From Gemmatimonadaceae bacterium (GTDB taxonomy: Bacteria; Gemmatimonadota; Gemmatimonadetes; Gemmatimonadales; Gemmatimonadaceae), in NCBI GenBank assembly GCA_025450815.1, contig JANWLO010000156.1, positions 1-32,952 of the forward strand: a stretch of DNA of 32,952 bases, written 5' to 3'. The notes beneath the pieces were generated by a model. It did no database searches and was not told where the DNA came from. It saw nothing but the letters and a program-made list of their open reading frames with translations. Numbering within the stretch: the stretch's first letter is position 1; each line of letters begins with the position of its first letter. The position numbers and the translations under genes were made by a program. Shown piece by piece: positions 16,070 through 24,287 of the stretch.

Positions 16070-16834
16070 ATGTCCGCGAAGCTGCTCACCATTGCCCGCG
16101 ATCTGCAGCGTCGAAAGGCGCGCGAGCGCCAGCAGCTCTTCGTGTGCGAAGGGGTGCGAGCCACCGAGGAGCTCGTTCGGAGCCCGCTCGTGATCCGTGG
16201 CGTGCTTGTGTCGCCAGCGCTAGTCGCCGCGACTCGCGGGGCCGAGCTCCGCAACTCGATCGACGCGCTCGGCATTCCCGTTCTCGAGCTCGACGAATCG
16301 GAGTTCGCGAGCGCGGCGTCCACGGATTCCCCACAGGGCGTGCTCGCGATCGCGGAGATCCCGAACGTCAACGCCGAATCGCTCGAGATCCCCGGGCGCC
16401 CCCGACTCCTGGTGCTCGATGCAGTGCAGGACCCGGGCAACGCCGGCACCATGCTGCGCACCGCCGCAGCGCTCGGCGCAGCCGCAACTCTAGCCGCGCC
16501 GGGTACCGTTGACCTGTGGAACGCCAAGGTCGTCCGTAGCGCAATGGGTGCTCTCTTCTACTATCCCGCGCTCTCCGTCTCCTGGGATGCGCTCGACGGC
16601 ATGCTCGCTGACCGGCAGATCCCGCTCTGGGGCGCCGACGCAACCGGCCAGCCCGTCGATAGTATCGCGCCGCCCACCTCGGTGGCGCTCGCCGTCGGCA
16701 ATGAGGGCGCCGGACTGTCGGCGGACGCGCGCACGCGCTGCGCGCGGCTGGTCGGCATTCCGCTAGCGCCAGGCATCGAATCGCTCAATGTCGCCGTCGC
16801 CGCCGGCATTCTCCTTCAGCACTTCCGCGAGTGA
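16070..16834 (+). CDS. TrmH/SpoU-family RNA 2'-O-methyltransferase
   Basis: This is a SAM-dependent RNA ribose methyltransferase of the SPOUT superfamily, 254 residues. The N-terminal part (KARERQQLFVCEG, residues 16-28) is the substrate-binding L30e-like domain typical of rRNA enzymes of this family. The catalytic trefoil-knot domain carries VLDAVQDPGNAGTMLRTA (motif 1), ALAVGNEGAGLS (motif 2) and IPLAPGIESLNVAVAAGILL (motif 3). The target nucleotide, 23S rRNA or tRNA, cannot be decided. The stop overlaps the start of the prepilin peptidase (GTGA), opening a four-gene overlapping operon. Confidence 0.92.
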   Translation: MSAKLLTIARDLQRRKARERQQLFVCEGVRATEELVRSPLVIRGVLVSPALVAATRGAELRNSIDALGIPVLELDESEFASAASTDSPQGVLAIAEIPNVNAESLEIPGRPRLLVLDAVQDPGNAGTMLRTAAALGAAATLAAPGTVDLWNAKVVRSAMGALFYYPALSVSWDALDGMLADRQIPLWGADATGQPVDSIAPPTSVALAVGNEGAGLSADARTRCARLVGIPLAPGIESLNVAVAAGILLQHFRE

Positions 16835-17679
16835 CCGAAGCCTTCGCTCCGCCCGGTGCCTGGTATTTCCCGCTGATCGCGTTTCTCTTCGGCGCCTGCA
16901 TCGGCTCCTTCCTCAACGTGTGCGTGAGCCGGTGGCCGCTCGATCAGTCGGTCGTAAAGCCGCGCTCGCGATGCCCGAAATGCGGACACGAGATTCCATG
17001 GTACGAAAACATCCCGCTCGTGAGCTGGGTCGCTCTCCGGGCGCGTTGCAGCGGCTGCAGGAATCCCATTTCGCCGATTTATCCCCTGCTCGAGCTCGTG
17101 GTCGCGCTCGGGTGGCTCGGCGCGGAGCTTCACTACGGCGCGACGCTAACCGCATTTCGAGTCGCAGTGTTCGGCACGATCCTGCTCGGCATCATGATCA
17201 CCGACGCCACGCACTACGTGATTCCCGACGGCTTCACGGTATTCGGATTCCTCTTTGCGCTCGTGGCCGCAGGGGCCGGCACGCTGCTTAGTGAAACTCT
17301 TCCGTTCGCCACCCTGTATGATTCAGTCATAGGGGCGTGCGTTGGCGCCGGCGCCATCTCGATCATCGGATGGCTCGGCGAGCTCGCTCTGAAAAAAGAA
17401 GCGATGGGCTTCGGCGACGTGACGCTCATGGCGATGGTGGGTGCCTACCTCGGGCCGGGGCGCACGCTGCTGACGATCTTCATTGGCGCGTTTCTCGGCG
17501 CAGTGATCTTTCTCGCGGTGGTCTATCCCATCACGTGGTTGCGCTGTCGCAAACGCGGCGTTCCCTTCGAGCCACCGCTCGTGCCATTCGGAGTTTTTCT
17601 TGCACCGGCCGCGATGATAGCCCTTTTGTGGGGGAGTCAGATGATGCACTGGTACGCCCACGACGTGCTGAAGCTGTGA
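16831..17679 (+). CDS. pilD: Type IV prepilin peptidase / N-methyltransferase
   Basis: This inner-membrane aspartyl protease (A24) cleaves and N-methylates type IV pilins and type II secretion pseudopilins. The 282-residue protein starts at GTG 16831. It has the first helix with FGACIGSFLNVC, the cytoplasmic methyltransferase domain with both Cys pairs (C48/C51 and C73/C76) and PLVSWVALR. The catalytic aspartates lie in ITDATHYVIPD (Asp125) and MGFGDVTLM (Asp196), within a set of about seven membrane helices. Both enzymatic halves look intact. No pilin or secretion genes are in the window. It overlaps its neighbours on both sides by four bases. Confidence 0.95.
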   Translation: MTEAFAPPGAWYFPLIAFLFGACIGSFLNVCVSRWPLDQSVVKPRSRCPKCGHEIPWYENIPLVSWVALRARCSGCRNPISPIYPLLELVVALGWLGAELHYGATLTAFRVAVFGTILLGIMITDATHYVIPDGFTVFGFLFALVAAGAGTLLSETLPFATLYDSVIGACVGAGAISIIGWLGELALKKEAMGFGDVTLMAMVGAYLGPGRTLLTIFIGAFLGAVIFLAVVYPITWLRCRKRGVPFEPPLVPFGVFLAPAAMIALLWGSQMMHWYAHDVLKL

Positions 17680-18875
17680 GCTTCGCCGACATGCTGCGGC
17701 CGAGCGGTGACACGCTCGCGCGTTTCACGCGTGATCTCACTGCGGAGGCACGTGCGGGCAGGCTCGAGCCCGTTCGCTGCCGCGACAACGAGATCGCGCG
17801 AGTGATTGACATCCTGCTGCGCCACGGGAAGAACAATCCTGCGCTGGTGGGTGCGGCTGGAACGGGGAAGACGGCGATCGCCGAGGGATTCGCGCAGCGC
17901 ATCGCCGGCGGCGCTGTTCCGTTCGCGCTGCGTAACGCGCGCGTGCTCGCTCTGGACCATGCAGGACTGCTCGCGGGCACGATGTATCGCGGGCAGTACG
18001 AGGAACGGCTCACGGCGATCGTCTCCGCGTGCTCAGAGGACCCGAGCATTATCCTGTTCATCGACGAGCTGCACAATCTCATCGGCCAGGGCGCGGCGAT
18101 GGGCGTCGCCATGGACGCGGCGAACATGCTCAAGCCTGCTCTCGTGCGCGGCGAGTTCCGTGTGATCGGCGCCACCACCGACGAGGAATACCAGCGCTGG
18201 ATCCTCGGCGATCCCGCGCTCGAGCGCCGCTTCCAGAAGATCACGGTCACGGAGCTTTCCGCGGAAGACACGCTGGCGATCCTCCAGGCGCGGCGTGAGA
18301 GACTGGAGCGCCACCACAATGTGTCGATCGCGGACGAAGCGCTCACCGCGTCGGTGACGCTGACGGATCGCTACGTCACTGATCGGGTGCGCCCCGACCG
18401 CGCGATCGACGCGCTGGACGAGGCCTGCGCGCACGCGCAGGCGACGGCGACGTATTCGCACACGACCGAGACGCTCATCCGCGAGCGCCTCGCGCTCCTG
18501 CGCGACGTCCAGCGAGTGGGGGCGCCGGTGCCGCAGCGAGAGCAGGTCGCCGAGGCGAGTCCCGATGAGGCGCTCGAGCGCATGGCGCGCTCGGGGCTTG
18601 CGGCGCTCGAGCGCTTCGGCCTCGAGCTCGAAGCGGCGTTCACTGGCGTGCGCACGCCGGAGCCTGCTCCCGCTGCCGCGCCGCCGGCGCCGGCGCCCGA
18701 CTTGCCGCGCGCTGCGAATCCCGCGCCCAGCGTCGCGCTGCCCCGCGGCGCTCGACTCGCCACCGTGGAGAGCGAACTGCAGCGGCGTTTGGTGGAAGAG
18801 GGACTGGTCGTGCGCGCGCTCGACGTCGCGCGCGTGGTCGCCGTCGCAACGGGCCGGACGGTCGAATGGCCGTGA
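17676..18875 (+). CDS. Clp-like AAA+ ATPase with a single (D1-type) ATPase domain
   Basis: This 399-residue protein resembles the first ATPase domain of ClpA/ClpB/ClpC. It starts at GTG 17676 (GTGA overlap with pilD); the longer frame upstream lies in pilD and is noise. Visible motifs are EPVRCRDNEIARVIDIL, Walker A GAAGTGKT (59-66), pore-loop region GTMYRGQYEERL (101-112), Walker B IILFIDE (125-131), sensor-1 IGATT (164-168), arginine finger ALERRFQ (181-187) and the D1 small domain with RPDRAIDALDEACA. A Pro/Ala linker (about 325-348) follows. The final segment (ARVVAVATGRTVEWP) recalls the VVSRWTGIPV motif that in ClpB and ClpC sits just before D2. There is no D2 domain, no N-domain and no ClpP-binding loop. 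Function unknown; the following lipoprotein protease overlaps its end by ten bases. Confidence 0.85.
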   Translation: MSFADMLRPSGDTLARFTRDLTAEARAGRLEPVRCRDNEIARVIDILLRHGKNNPALVGAAGTGKTAIAEGFAQRIAGGAVPFALRNARVLALDHAGLLAGTMYRGQYEERLTAIVSACSEDPSIILFIDELHNLIGQGAAMGVAMDAANMLKPALVRGEFRVIGATTDEEYQRWILGDPALERRFQKITVTELSAEDTLAILQARRERLERHHNVSIADEALTASVTLTDRYVTDRVRPDRAIDALDEACAHAQATATYSHTTETLIRERLALLRDVQRVGAPVPQREQVAEASPDEALERMARSGLAALERFGLELEAAFTGVRTPEPAPAAAPPAPAPDLPRAANPAPSVALPRGARLATVESELQRRLVEEGLVVRALDVARVVAVATGRTVEWP

Positions 18876-20131
18876 AGGGTCGCATCGGCCGGTGTGTTGT
18901 CGTCGCGCTGCTGTCGCTGCTCATCGCCGCGTGTGGACATCGCGACTCCGCCGCCGCGCAGGGTCCGTACGCGCGCGAGGTGGCGGATGCGATCCCCAAA
19001 ATCGAGAAAGCGACGGGGCTCACATACAAGCGCCCGCCTGTGGTGCAGCGCAAGACGAAGGAGGAGGTCCGCCAGTTCCTCCTCAAGCAGTTCGAGGACG
19101 AGCGCTCGCAGGAAGATCTGAACGCGCAACAGATTCTGTTGCGCCGCCTCGGGCTCGTGCCCGACACTTTCGACCTCCGCAAGACGATGCTCGATCTCTA
19201 CACCGAGCAGATCGTCGGCTTCTACGATCCGGAGACGAAGGTGCTTTACGTCGTGGACGGCGCGAAGCCGGAAGAAGTGGGATTCGTCATCGAGCACGAG
19301 CTCGTGCACGCGCTGCAGGATCAGTACACGAATCTCGATTCGCTGCTGCACATCAAGGGCGACGATGACCGCGTGCTGGCGGCGCAGTCAGTGATGGAGG
19401 GTCAGGCGACACTTGTGCCGCTCCAGACGATGCTCGGGCCCGCGGCCCAACTGCCCGGCGGCTGGGAGAAAGTGCGCGAGATGATTCGCGAGAATCAGAG
19501 CTCGATGCCGAAGTTTGCCGCGGCGCCCGAAGTGCTGCAGGAGACGCTCATCTTCCCGTATCTGAGCGGCGCGGAGTTCATGCGGCGGTTCGACGATCAG
19601 GAGCCGGGCAAGATGCCGTTCGGATCGGCGATGCCTGTGTCGTCGACACAGATCCTGCACGTGAACGCGTATTTCGGATCGCACCCTGAGCTCCCGTTGT
19701 CGATTACGCTCCCCGCTCCGCGCGGCGCGACGAGCACGTACCAGAACGACATGGGTGAGTTCGAAACTCGTCTCTTTTTCTTCCATCATCTCCAGGATCA
19801 GAACGAGGCGATCACCGCCGCGGCGGGATGGAGTGGGGACCGCTACGCGATCCTCCACTTCCCGCACGGCGACGGGATTGCGTGGGTCACCGTCTTTCGC
19901 TCGGCGGTGGATGCGGGCGAGTTCAGCGCGGCCATGCAGAAAGTGTTCGCCGCGCGCTACCCGAACGCGAAGCCCGTCGAATCACCGTCGGGAACGCACT
20001 TCACCGCGTCCGGGCGATCGATCTCGCTCGTGGGCGGCGAGGTGGGCGGACACACGGTGGTGGTGTACGTCGACGTTCCTGAGGGGGATCGCACGGATGT
20101 GTACGATCTTTCGAAGATCGAGATTCGCTAG
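18866..20131 (+). CDS. Lipoprotein zinc metalloprotease-like protein (HExxH)
   Basis: The 421-residue protein has a signal sequence ending in a lipobox (LIAAC, Cys23), so it should be anchored in an outer or inner membrane leaflet facing the periplasm. A HELVH zinc motif is at 144-148 (IEHELVHALQDQY). A Glu in MEGQAT (178) could be the third ligand, a gluzincin-like arrangement. The region TEQIVGFYDPETKVLYVV precedes it. The C-terminal 150 residues hold beta-rich sequence without a family I recognise. The start ATG overlaps the Clp-like ATPase gene, so it is the fourth gene of the overlapping operon. The stop is followed within eight bases by copy 2 of the dispersed repeat. Protease activity is inferred from the motif alone. 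Confidence 0.85.
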   Translation: MAVKGRIGRCVVVALLSLLIAACGHRDSAAAQGPYAREVADAIPKIEKATGLTYKRPPVVQRKTKEEVRQFLLKQFEDERSQEDLNAQQILLRRLGLVPDTFDLRKTMLDLYTEQIVGFYDPETKVLYVVDGAKPEEVGFVIEHELVHALQDQYTNLDSLLHIKGDDDRVLAAQSVMEGQATLVPLQTMLGPAAQLPGGWEKVREMIRENQSSMPKFAAAPEVLQETLIFPYLSGAEFMRRFDDQEPGKMPFGSAMPVSSTQILHVNAYFGSHPELPLSITLPAPRGATSTYQNDMGEFETRLFFFHHLQDQNEAITAAAGWSGDRYAILHFPHGDGIAWVTVFRSAVDAGEFSAAMQKVFAARYPNAKPVESPSGTHFTASGRSISLVGGEVGGHTVVVYVDVPEGDRTDVYDLSKIEIR

Positions 20132-20138
20132 GCGGTCT

Positions 20139-20442
20139 GGCATTTAGAGGCGGAAGGCGAGCCCAAGCAGATAGCTGGAGAGCCGATTGCTGTGAGATCT
20201 GAGCCGTTGCCGCCCCTTCTCGAGCATCCCTTTCCTACGGGCGAAGGTGATGCGCGGAATCGCCACCGCTACAAGCTCAAGGCTCAAGGCTCAAGGCCAT
20301 CCGCTCACAGGCTTATAGCTTGGGCCCGCCTTCCGCCTCTCGATCCCTGCCGGCCTCGCGATGCTCGCGTCCATAAGCTCAGGACTCAAAGCTGTCGGCT
20401 CATAGGCTCACAGCTCGCCTTGGCCTTCCGCCTCCCGATGCC
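20139..20442. repeat. ~300-bp dispersed repeat, copy 2 (inverted relative to copy 1)
   Basis: The reverse complement of this stretch aligns along its length with 13822-14114. The ends read GGCAT...GAGGCGGAAGGC and GCCTTCCGCCTC...ATGCC, so it has imperfect terminal inverted repeats. An internal arm is at 20318-20341, pairing with 20147-20168. It carries three CTTGAG-type heptamers (near 20276-20296, read on the minus strand) against two in copy 1. The central hairpin is weaker here because one arm is changed (GAAGGTGATGC). It lies between the convergent metalloprotease and DUF445 genes, ending 17 bases before the DUF445 stop. No ORF or transposase is seen. Confidence 0.85.
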
Positions 20443-20458
20443 GAAGCTACCCCAGCCC

Positions 20459-21751
20459 CTACCCGATGAACTTCGCTAGAGCGTAGATCACCAATCCCGC
20501 CAACCCCCCAACGATCGTGCCGTTGATGCGGATGAACTGGAGGTCCTTTCCGATCGCGAGCTCCACGCGATCCGATGTCACTTCGGGATCCCATGACGTG
20601 ACCGTTTGCGCGATGAGCTGCGCGACCTCGCCCTGGTACCGATCCACGAGGTGCAGCGCAACGTCGGCGATCAACGCATCGATGCGCGCGAGCAGCGCCT
20701 CGTCGCGCGACACGGCCTCGCCGAGCGACACGAGGCCGCGCTCGATGGCGGTGGGCGCGAAGGCGTTCGGCGCGTCGGCGTAGCGGAAGAGCGCGGCCTT
20801 CGCGTCGTCCCAGATCGACGATGAAAATCGACGCACCGCCTCCTTGTCCAGAATCTCCAGCTTGATTCGCTCGGCTCGCGCGCGCACTTCGGGTGACTCG
20901 TTCAGCTTGCGCACGAAGTTCGCGAGCGCGTCGTCGAAGCGGCGCCGCAGTGGATGGTCTGGATCGTCGCGCACGGCCGTGAGGGTGTGGTCCAGCCCCG
21001 TCACGATCTTCCGGTGGATCCGGTCGTCGACCATCCCCGGCACCCACCACGGGCTCTCCTCTTCGAGGCGCTCGCGAATGAGATCCAGATTCTGATCCAC
21101 GGCGCGAGCGAGCAGCCCTATCGCCTCGTCCAGCAGCTCCTGATGGCGATCGCCGGCGGTGAGCAGCGAGAGCATCTGTCCGAGCAGCGGAGCTACCTCC
21201 GTGTTGCGAATGCGCTCCTCGATAACGCGGTCGATGAGCTCCTGAACGTCTTCGTCGGCTAGCATGCGCGCACCGTTCGCGAGTCCGGTGGCGGCATGGC
21301 GCGCGAGCGTGCGGCTGTTCTCCGGCACTGAGAGCCATAGCGCGAGATGCTCGGCCACGTGGAGCGACGAGAGCCGAGCCGCGAGCACGTCGCGACTCAG
21401 GAAGTGTCGCGAGACGAAGTTGCCGAGGCTGCGCCCGATCTGATCCTTGCGCGCGGCGACGATCGCCGTGTGCGGAATCGGAATGCCCATCGGATGCCTG
21501 AAGAGCGCCGTGACCGCGAACCAGTCGGCGAGCCCGCCGATCATCGAAGCCTCCGCCGTCGCACGGACGTACGCGAGCCACGGGTAACGCGACACGAGTA
21601 GCGAGCTCGCGATCCATACTGCGGTGGCGATAAGTAGCAGCCCGGTCGCGCGCCCCTTCATCCGCGCGAGCTGCTTGCGCTTGGTCGCCTCGTCGAGCGG
21701 TGGCAGCGGCGAGCTCAGGGCGCGCCCGGGGAGTGCCGCTGGCTCAGTCAC
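20459..21751 (-). CDS. DUF445 family membrane protein
   Basis: The 430-residue protein belongs to the DUF445 family, whose function is not established. After a charged N-terminus there is a membrane helix (about 36-52, ATGLLLIATAVWIASSLL). Next comes the family hallmark ASMIGGLADWFAVTALFRHPMG, then a long charged helical region with RNTEVAPLLGQ-type segments. A C-terminal hydrophobic helix (about 412-428, GGLAGLVIYALAKF) follows the family ending INGTIVGG. The GTG start at 21751 overlaps the lon stop by eight bases, so it is likely co-transcribed with and coupled to lon. Copy 2 of the dispersed repeat begins 17 bases past its stop and could act as its transcript end. Confidence 0.9.
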   Translation of the reverse strand: MTEPAALPGRALSSPLPPLDEATKRKQLARMKGRATGLLLIATAVWIASSLLVSRYPWLAYVRATAEASMIGGLADWFAVTALFRHPMGIPIPHTAIVAARKDQIGRSLGNFVSRHFLSRDVLAARLSSLHVAEHLALWLSVPENSRTLARHAATGLANGARMLADEDVQELIDRVIEERIRNTEVAPLLGQMLSLLTAGDRHQELLDEAIGLLARAVDQNLDLIRERLEEESPWWVPGMVDDRIHRKIVTGLDHTLTAVRDDPDHPLRRRFDDALANFVRKLNESPEVRARAERIKLEILDKEAVRRFSSSIWDDAKAALFRYADAPNAFAPTAIERGLVSLGEAVSRDEALLARIDALIADVALHLVDRYQGEVAQLIAQTVTSWDPEVTSDRVELAIGKDLQFIRINGTIVGGLAGLVIYALAKFIG

Positions 21752-24206
21752 CCGTTTCGATCGGACGTTCGCGCTCGTCGTCGCTGCCGCGGCGCTCCGG
21801 CTCCGATTCCTTCGCTGGCTTCAGATCGGCCGGCGTCGGAACCACCGACGGCAGCATCGCGAGATGCAGCACCTCGTCCATGTACATCACGAACGTGAAC
21901 ACCATGTTCTTGCGCACTTCCTCGGGGATCTCGCGCAGATCCTTCTCGTTCGCCTTCGGCAGAATCACCTCGCGGAGCCCGGCACGATACGCGGCGAGAA
22001 CCTTCTCCTTTACGCCGCCAATCTCGAGCACGCGGCCGCGCAGCGTGACCTCGCCCGTCATCGCCACGTCGCGGCGCACCGGGCGCTCGCTCAGAGTGCT
22101 CGCGATTGCCAGCGTCACCGTGATCCCCGCGCTCGGACCGTCCTTGGGAATCGCGCCGGCAGGGAGATGGATGTGCAGGTCGTAATCGCGGAACATGCGA
22201 TCGTCGATCCCGATCGACCCCGCGCGCGAGCGCACGTACGAGTACGCGGCGTCCACGCTCTCTCGCATCACGTCGCCCAATTGCCCCGTCACGATCAGAC
22301 GGCCAGTGCCGGGCATCTTGAGCGCTTCGATTGTCATCAGCTCGCCGCCAGTAGCCGTCCACGCGAGCCCCGTGGGCGCGCCGATCTCCGGCTCCTTCTC
22401 CGCTTCATCGCGCGCGTATCGGGCGACGCCCAGGATCTTTTCGACCATTGCGGCGTCGACCACCCACGCGCCCTCCTCATCCATCGCCTTGCGATGAGCG
22501 CGCTTCAGCATGATCGCTTCGATGTTGCGCGAGAATCCGCGCAGCCCCGCCTCGCGCGAGTAGCCGCTGGAGATGAGGCTCAGCATCTCATCGGTGAACT
22601 GCAGATCCATGTCCGTGATGCCGTTCTCCTCGAACAGCTTCGGCAGCAGGTAGCGCCACGCGATCTCCACCTTCTCCTCGATCGTGTAGCCCGCGATGCG
22701 AATCACTTCCATCCGGTCGCGCAGCGGCGCGGGGATGTCGAAGAGATTGTTCGCCGTGCAGATGAACAGCGCGGACGATAGATCGAACGGAAGATTCAGA
22801 TAGTGATCGACGAACGAGTGGTTCTGCGACGGATCGAGCACCTCGAGCATCGCTGCCGTTGGATCGCCGCTCATGCCACCGTGCGTCATCTTGTCCACCT
22901 CGTCGATGAGCAGCACCGGGTCCTTCACGCCAACGCGCTTCAGTGCGCTGAGCAAGAGCCCCGGCATCGCGCCGACGTACGTGCGACGGTGCCCGCGGAT
23001 CTCCGCCTCATCGCGCACCCCGCCAACCGAGATGCGGTAGAACTCGCGCCCGATCGACGTCGCGATGGCCTCGCCGAGCGACGTCTTGCCAGTGCCGGGC
23101 GGTCCGACGAAACACAAAATAGGCCCGTGCGTGACGCCGCCGCGCAGCTTGCGCACGGCCAGATACTCGAGGATGCGCTCCTTGGCCTCGCCGAGTCCGT
23201 AGTGCCGCACATCCAGCGCCTCCTGGACCTTCGCGAGCTCGATCGCCTCCGACCCCGACCGCTTGTTCCACGGCAGCGCGACGATCCAGTCGAGATACGT
23301 GCGGATCACCTGATACTCGCTCGCGGCGGGCGAGAGCATGCGCATGCGCTCCGTCTCGCGCTTCGCCTCCTGCGCCACCTTCTCGGGAAGGTTGGCCTCG
23401 TCGATCTTCCTCATCAGATCGTTGGCTTCCTTCTCGCCCGGATCGGATTCGCCGAGCTCCGCGAGAATCGCCTTGAGCTGCTGGCGCAGATAGAACTCCC
23501 GCTGATGCTGCTCGATCTTCACCTCGGTCTGGCGCTTCACGTCCTCCATCACGCGCGCGCGACCGACTTCGCGCTCCAGACGTGTGAGCACGAAGCGGAT
23601 CCGCTCGCCGATGTCGAGGCGCTGGATGACCTCGTCCTTGTCCTGGATGCGGAAGTTCATGTTCGTGGCCGCGAGGTCGGCGAACCGCCCCGGGTCGGAC
23701 ATGTTCATCTTGAGGATTGCGGGAACCTCGTCCGGGATGCGGTCCACCAGCTCGGCCAGCGTCTCGGCGGCATTCACGAGGCGCGCCATCAGCTCCTCGC
23801 CATGCACCGGATCGAGCGGGATCTCGGCCGCCGGCTTCACCCTCGCCACGGGATACGGATCGCGCTGCTCCACGCCCTCGATGACGATGCGCCGCAGCCC
23901 CTGGAGGGTGATCTGCACCGTGTCGCCAGGGAGGATGATTCGCTCATGGACGCGGGCCGCAACGCCCACCCGGCCCAGGAACGCGCTAGGATCGATCGCC
24001 TCATCGTGGTCGCCGCTTGCGACCACGAGTCCAACGATCAAGCCGGCCTCGTCATGGGACCGGATGATCGCGAGGTTTTCCGGAGCTCCCATCTGCACCG
24101 CGATAGTGCCGAGCGGGTAGACGATCGTGGATCGAAGCGCCATCAACGGGAGCGTTGGTGGCAGCTCGGACTTGAGGATCTCTTCCTTGCGCTGGGCGCG
24201 GGCCAT
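21744..24206 (-). CDS. lon: ATP-dependent protease Lon
   Basis: This is the cytoplasmic AAA+ serine protease for damaged and regulatory proteins, 820 residues, typical for LonA. The N-terminal substrate domain starts LPLMALRSTIVYPLGTI. A coiled-coil segment (about 195-270, REFYLRQQLKAI) precedes the ATPase domain with Walker A GPPGTGKTS, Walker B VLLIDEVDK and the sensor region. The protease domain has the catalytic Ser in PKDGPSAG and Lys in GGVKEKVLAAYRAG. Everything needed for activity is present. The C-terminus carries an acidic/Arg tail (about 35 residues) beyond the usual end. It is divergent from ffh across an 81-base gap and followed by DUF445. No heat-shock operator such as CIRCE was found upstream. 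Confidence 0.97.
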   Translation of the reverse strand: MARAQRKEEILKSELPPTLPLMALRSTIVYPLGTIAVQMGAPENLAIIRSHDEAGLIVGLVVASGDHDEAIDPSAFLGRVGVAARVHERIILPGDTVQITLQGLRRIVIEGVEQRDPYPVARVKPAAEIPLDPVHGEELMARLVNAAETLAELVDRIPDEVPAILKMNMSDPGRFADLAATNMNFRIQDKDEVIQRLDIGERIRFVLTRLEREVGRARVMEDVKRQTEVKIEQHQREFYLRQQLKAILAELGESDPGEKEANDLMRKIDEANLPEKVAQEAKRETERMRMLSPAASEYQVIRTYLDWIVALPWNKRSGSEAIELAKVQEALDVRHYGLGEAKERILEYLAVRKLRGGVTHGPILCFVGPPGTGKTSLGEAIATSIGREFYRISVGGVRDEAEIRGHRRTYVGAMPGLLLSALKRVGVKDPVLLIDEVDKMTHGGMSGDPTAAMLEVLDPSQNHSFVDHYLNLPFDLSSALFICTANNLFDIPAPLRDRMEVIRIAGYTIEEKVEIAWRYLLPKLFEENGITDMDLQFTDEMLSLISSGYSREAGLRGFSRNIEAIMLKRAHRKAMDEEGAWVVDAAMVEKILGVARYARDEAEKEPEIGAPTGLAWTATGGELMTIEALKMPGTGRLIVTGQLGDVMRESVDAAYSYVRSRAGSIGIDDRMFRDYDLHIHLPAGAIPKDGPSAGITVTLAIASTLSERPVRRDVAMTGEVTLRGRVLEIGGVKEKVLAAYRAGLREVILPKANEKDLREIPEEVRKNMVFTFVMYMDEVLHLAMLPSVVPTPADLKPAKESEPERRGSDDERERPIETGD

Positions 24207-24287
24207 GGACGCGGGGTATGGGTGGGTCGGCGCGGGAGTGAGTGCTCGGATTGCCCTAAATACTAACTGCGCATATGTTTAAAGGCT
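24207..24287. promoter_or_regulatory. Divergent lon/ffh promoter region
   Basis: This is an 81-base gap with an AT-rich core (24255-24282). For ffh, TTGCCC (24251-24256) and TATGTT (24274-24279) are 17 bases apart, giving a sigma70-like pair, but this would start transcription almost at the ATG and conflict with the AAAGG ribosome-binding site. For lon, a TATTTA on the minus strand in the same core is possible. Which elements are used is uncertain. Confidence 0.35.

Noticed and set aside
22803-24266. A 487-residue plus-strand open frame opposite lon
   Set aside because: It is antisense to the well-conserved lon gene, very rich in His/Arg/Leu, with no recognisable motif. It is a typical GC-rich shadow frame.
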